This document shows positions 4,401-5,240 of a stretch of 5,240 nt of DNA, piece after piece. Source of the DNA: Omnitrophica bacterium GWA2_52_8 (GTDB lineage: Bacteria; Omnitrophota; Omnitrophia; Omnitrophales; Aquincolibacteriaceae); assembly GCA_001804025.1 (NCBI GenBank), contig MHFC01000043.1:11250-16489 (forward strand). Reading direction: 5' to 3'. Numbering within the stretch: position 1 is the first letter of the stretch; each line of letters opens with the position of its first letter. The position numbers and the translations under genes are program-made. The notes beneath the pieces are model-generated. The model searched no databases. It worked only from the letters and a program-made list of their open reading frames with translations, and was not told the origin of the DNA.

Positions 4401-5240
4401 CGGCACCCCGGAACTTGCCCCGCGGGACATGTATGACTCACGTGCGGCCAAAACTGTTTCCATCGACATTTATTCTCTCGGGTTGATCTTGTATAGCATG
4501 GTGACCGGACGGTATCTCCCGGCTCTTGAACGTAATCCCGGTATTGTGGAATTTGATGACCGGTTTATGGTTCATTTGCAGCATGCCCACGGGAATATCG
4601 AAAATCCGGGCAAGTATAACCCGCTTATCCCCGCCGAGTTGGAGCGTATTATTCTGCGAATGATTTCACCTCTTGTTAGTCGGGAAGGGTCTGCAAGTCC
4701 CGCCGTCCCAGGGGCGGAACCCGCGGGATCTTTACCTTCAGCTGCTACCCTGACCGGCAGGGCCGATAAGACGGCGTCTGTTGATCGCCCTGAACCGGAA
4801 GCGGACCGGCCTGCCGCTAGATCCAAAGATGAAAGTGTCACGATCCAGCATGGACGCTATCTTACGGATGTCTTGTCCAAAGATGATTTTGTGATCCGGG
4901 ATGCAAATGGAAATAAAATTCCTCGCAAGTGGCGCACCGGGAAACTTGCGATTCAGGATCCGTCCCGGTATCTTTGGCGGTATGAAACGGACGACGAGGT
5001 CTTGCGGGATTTAGAGGCCTTGCTGCCGCAGCTTCCCACGCGGGAGGAAGAAAAGCGTCAGGAAGAAAAGCTGGCCTGGAGAAAAAAGCACGCGAAACGG
5101 ATCCGGGCCGGCATCTATGCCGCGGCGTCGGCAGTCGTTTTCGGATTGATTGCAGTTTTCGGCCCGGCGGTTTATGAATCGCTTCGGCCCAAGGCTCCGG
5201 AAATCGCGCTTGTATCAAAAGAAACAATAACGATACAGGA
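1351..5240 (+). CDS. Multidomain protein: signal peptide, ChaN/EreA/TIKI-like domain, Ser/Thr protein kinase domain, transmembrane segment; 3' end beyond the window
   Basis: One frame stays open from the ATG to the window edge: at least 1296 codons, checked codon by codon. Order of parts: signal-like N-terminus (residues 1-29); putative hydrolase domain (about 60-450); unrecognised, mostly helical region (about 451-765); protein kinase domain (about 774-1108) with a low-complexity insert at about 836-900; Ala/Pro/Glu-rich linker (about 1110-1160); charged helix (about 1230-1252); membrane segment (about 1253-1274); then the start of a presumed extracytoplasmic region. Kinase, single membrane pass and external C-terminus recall PknB-type receptor kinases, but the large N-terminal hydrolase-like half with a secretion signal is not part of that plan. 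The kinase call is firm, the N-terminal domain call is tentative, and ligand and substrates are unknown. The gene follows a stem-loop-rich leader and has its own good ribosome binding site. It could instead be a natural fusion of two genes, or be translated from two starts. Confidence 0.88.
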   Translation, partial: MNGFCIFPKTRALCLCLSLVFLVQQTVYGVTPPAAVALPSDALPADPAAVILKDYATVSDYYIPGSDALPELKKLFTGPAQDLIIYIEDAHGNISAQKNIASVIEVFKEHSAGKKVTIALEGTETGEIDPSVLTAIPDENIRRLTAEIFLQRGEFDGADYFLSGNPAGARLFGVDSLALVREIHESYRGYLAFREANEAALAKLVRAGKLLRGRVYDREMLYLDSLIAKKDRGGMAHEYFAELVRFALEKSISLKAYPQLLRYQEIREAEKQAGENAEANVRLQTLIGGLQGKAMLDDLKSLEADLWHQLLTYREAREVHEIATIIRFYEQLFSFSLLPDNFRDYQKDPYRYSFKKLRSLLRRYNFVLRPRSLRPHQADFTVFESAAKKCLDFYAAAAARDRPLAENLMRLSEEYSDANTIFIAGGFHREEITRILRDRRVGYVVLTPRITGKEGQENYWRLMANSLPLQTFPDGIASHAKLRSAHADPAVRLDVFQWATFLNLSGLAGVQLPQTRWQTSYAEPLMRRGLIAPDGLQGLEIRSDGWSRYRGYQDTIRYAGADDAPKVPYSLERYQSAFNLAINGIRVSQYQRSEARNNLLKAQADALLTKGNDVSTWLKSGEKPASLPNKPPEVTVIELLEELDAVLTRVQSQEGSSDDSVGQWLPNVLDLVETLVSVLDSHQEIQLDRRPGSSYSQSRGRLLQDLRGIAKNDQLSAQNEKVARLIELLLAQDGGSLQPAGAAGVASTTDHELTLEQRLRVMKEGDRFGRNGQYEVAGVLGKGGMATVYRVRDLRKRPGDAGYEAAMKVFLPKDARQARNLLVRGQRELTAMLLYGGDKTAGAEVPLAKADVSAAAAEDQAVPELNQTISSGDLATLDGTPKQRGYELPAVPNVLPETGNRYLPVLDFEGIRNRMPGYIIMPLVDGASLKDMFDFRRKLSQREAVKIAIQTLRQLKIIHQGEPAYIHRDISPRNILVDDRGNVTLIDLGMTNTLDGANKDVSVLRQGTMTTEENDVFGTPELAPRDMYDSRAAKTVSIDIYSLGLILYSMVTGRYLPALERNPGIVEFDDRFMVHLQHAHGNIENPGKYNPLIPAELERIILRMISPLVSREGSASPAVPGAEPAGSLPSAATLTGRADKTASVDRPEPEADRPAARSKDESVTIQHGRYLTDVLSKDDFVIRDANGNKIPRKWRTGKLAIQDPSRYLWRYETDDEVLRDLEALLPQLPTREEEKRQEEKLAWRKKHAKRIRAGIYAAASAVVFGLIAVFGPAVYESLRPKAPEIALVSKETITIQ
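1528..2700 (+). other. ChaN/EreA/TraB-TIKI-like putative hydrolase domain
   Basis: Four spaced landmarks fit this superfamily of metal- or His-dependent hydrolases: a strand followed by E88-D-A-H91-G-N, a hydrophobic strand ending in A-L-E121-G, L-F-G173-V-D-S, and near the end of the domain a strand followed by G425-G-F-H428. The last matches the GxxH signature that closes TIKI/TraB/ChaN domains. E88, H91, E121 and H428 are the candidate active-site residues. The long helical stretch between residues 176 and 405 is typical of the helical insert in EreA/ChaN proteins. The signal sequence ahead of it suggests an extracytoplasmic location. The match is by motif spacing only; substrate and even catalytic activity are inference. 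Confidence 0.45.
3670..4674 (+). other. Eukaryotic-type Ser/Thr protein kinase domain
   Basis: Glycine loop G781-K-G-G-M-A-T-V-Y; beta-3 lysine in A-A-M-K808-V-F; alpha-C glutamate in R-E828-L; hinge region M-P-L-V-D-G (921-926); catalytic loop H967-R-D969-I-S-P-R-N974; metal-binding D987-L-G; activation segment closing with G-T-P-E-L-A-P-R (1018-1025); C-lobe D1039-I-Y-S-L-G. All catalytic residues are kept, so it is probably active. Departures from consensus: Ser instead of Lys after HRDI (HRDxSPxN occurs, from memory, in other bacterial kinases), DLG instead of DFG, and no glutamate in the APE position. A roughly 60-residue Ala/Asp/Glu-rich insert separates alpha-C from beta-4, making the domain about 335 residues against the usual 260 or so. 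Confidence 0.9.
5107..5172 (+). other. Transmembrane segment after the kinase domain
   Basis: A run of about 20 uncharged, mostly aliphatic residues (A1253-V1274) follows a strongly basic stretch (R-K-K-H-A-K-R-I-R, 1244-1252). By the positive-inside rule the kinase side is cytoplasmic and the C-terminal part is outside. A Glu/Lys-rich, probably coiled or single-helix segment (E-E-E-K-R-Q-E-E-K, from 1232) leads into it. Confidence 0.8.

Noticed and set aside
4585..4602. Second A-H-G-N-I string in the kinase C-lobe, echoing A-H-G-N-I of the N-terminal domain
   Set aside because: Only five residues agree, the surroundings differ completely, and the kinase copy is in a loop of the C-lobe; treated as chance.

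Overview
The window carries three genes, all on the + strand, and one unusually structured intergenic region. It reads as an accessory part of a Gram-negative-type bacterial genome. The large protein's N-terminal domain (IEDAHGNISAQKNIA, then AGGFHREEI) resembles, from memory, a family of long secreted hypothetical proteins in Omnitrophota (OP3) and related PVC-side lineages. That assignment is an inference and was not tested by any search.

Bases 1-696 hold the 3' part of a phytanoyl-CoA dioxygenase-like (PhyH) gene that begins upstream of the window. After a 32-base gap comes a complete small gene (729-989) for a DUF493/YbeD-like protein. These two are close enough to be co-transcribed.

Bases 990-1350 contain no credible gene. 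The second half of this stretch (about 1157-1308) is packed with stem-loops, including two perfect 16-bp palindromes with the same GCATGC core and centres exactly 120 bp apart. It ends just upstream of a good ribosome binding site and looks like a structured leader or a cluster of palindromic repeats.

From 1351 to the right edge a single uninterrupted frame (at least 1296 codons, no stop in the window) encodes a multidomain protein. In order it has a signal-peptide-like N-terminus, a ChaN/EreA/TraB-TIKI-like putative hydrolase domain (about residues 60-450), a helical region of unknown function (about 451-765), a eukaryotic-type Ser/Thr protein kinase domain (about 774-1108) with a long low-complexity insert, a second low-complexity linker, a charged juxtamembrane helix, and a transmembrane segment (about 1253-1274). 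The C-terminal part, presumably extracytoplasmic, lies outside the window.

The most interesting point is the architecture and its topology. A secretion signal ahead of a kinase that keeps its catalytic residues conflicts with the basic residues just before the downstream membrane segment, which predict that the kinase is cytoplasmic. A possible internal translation start at 3634, immediately before the kinase domain, would resolve this conflict.
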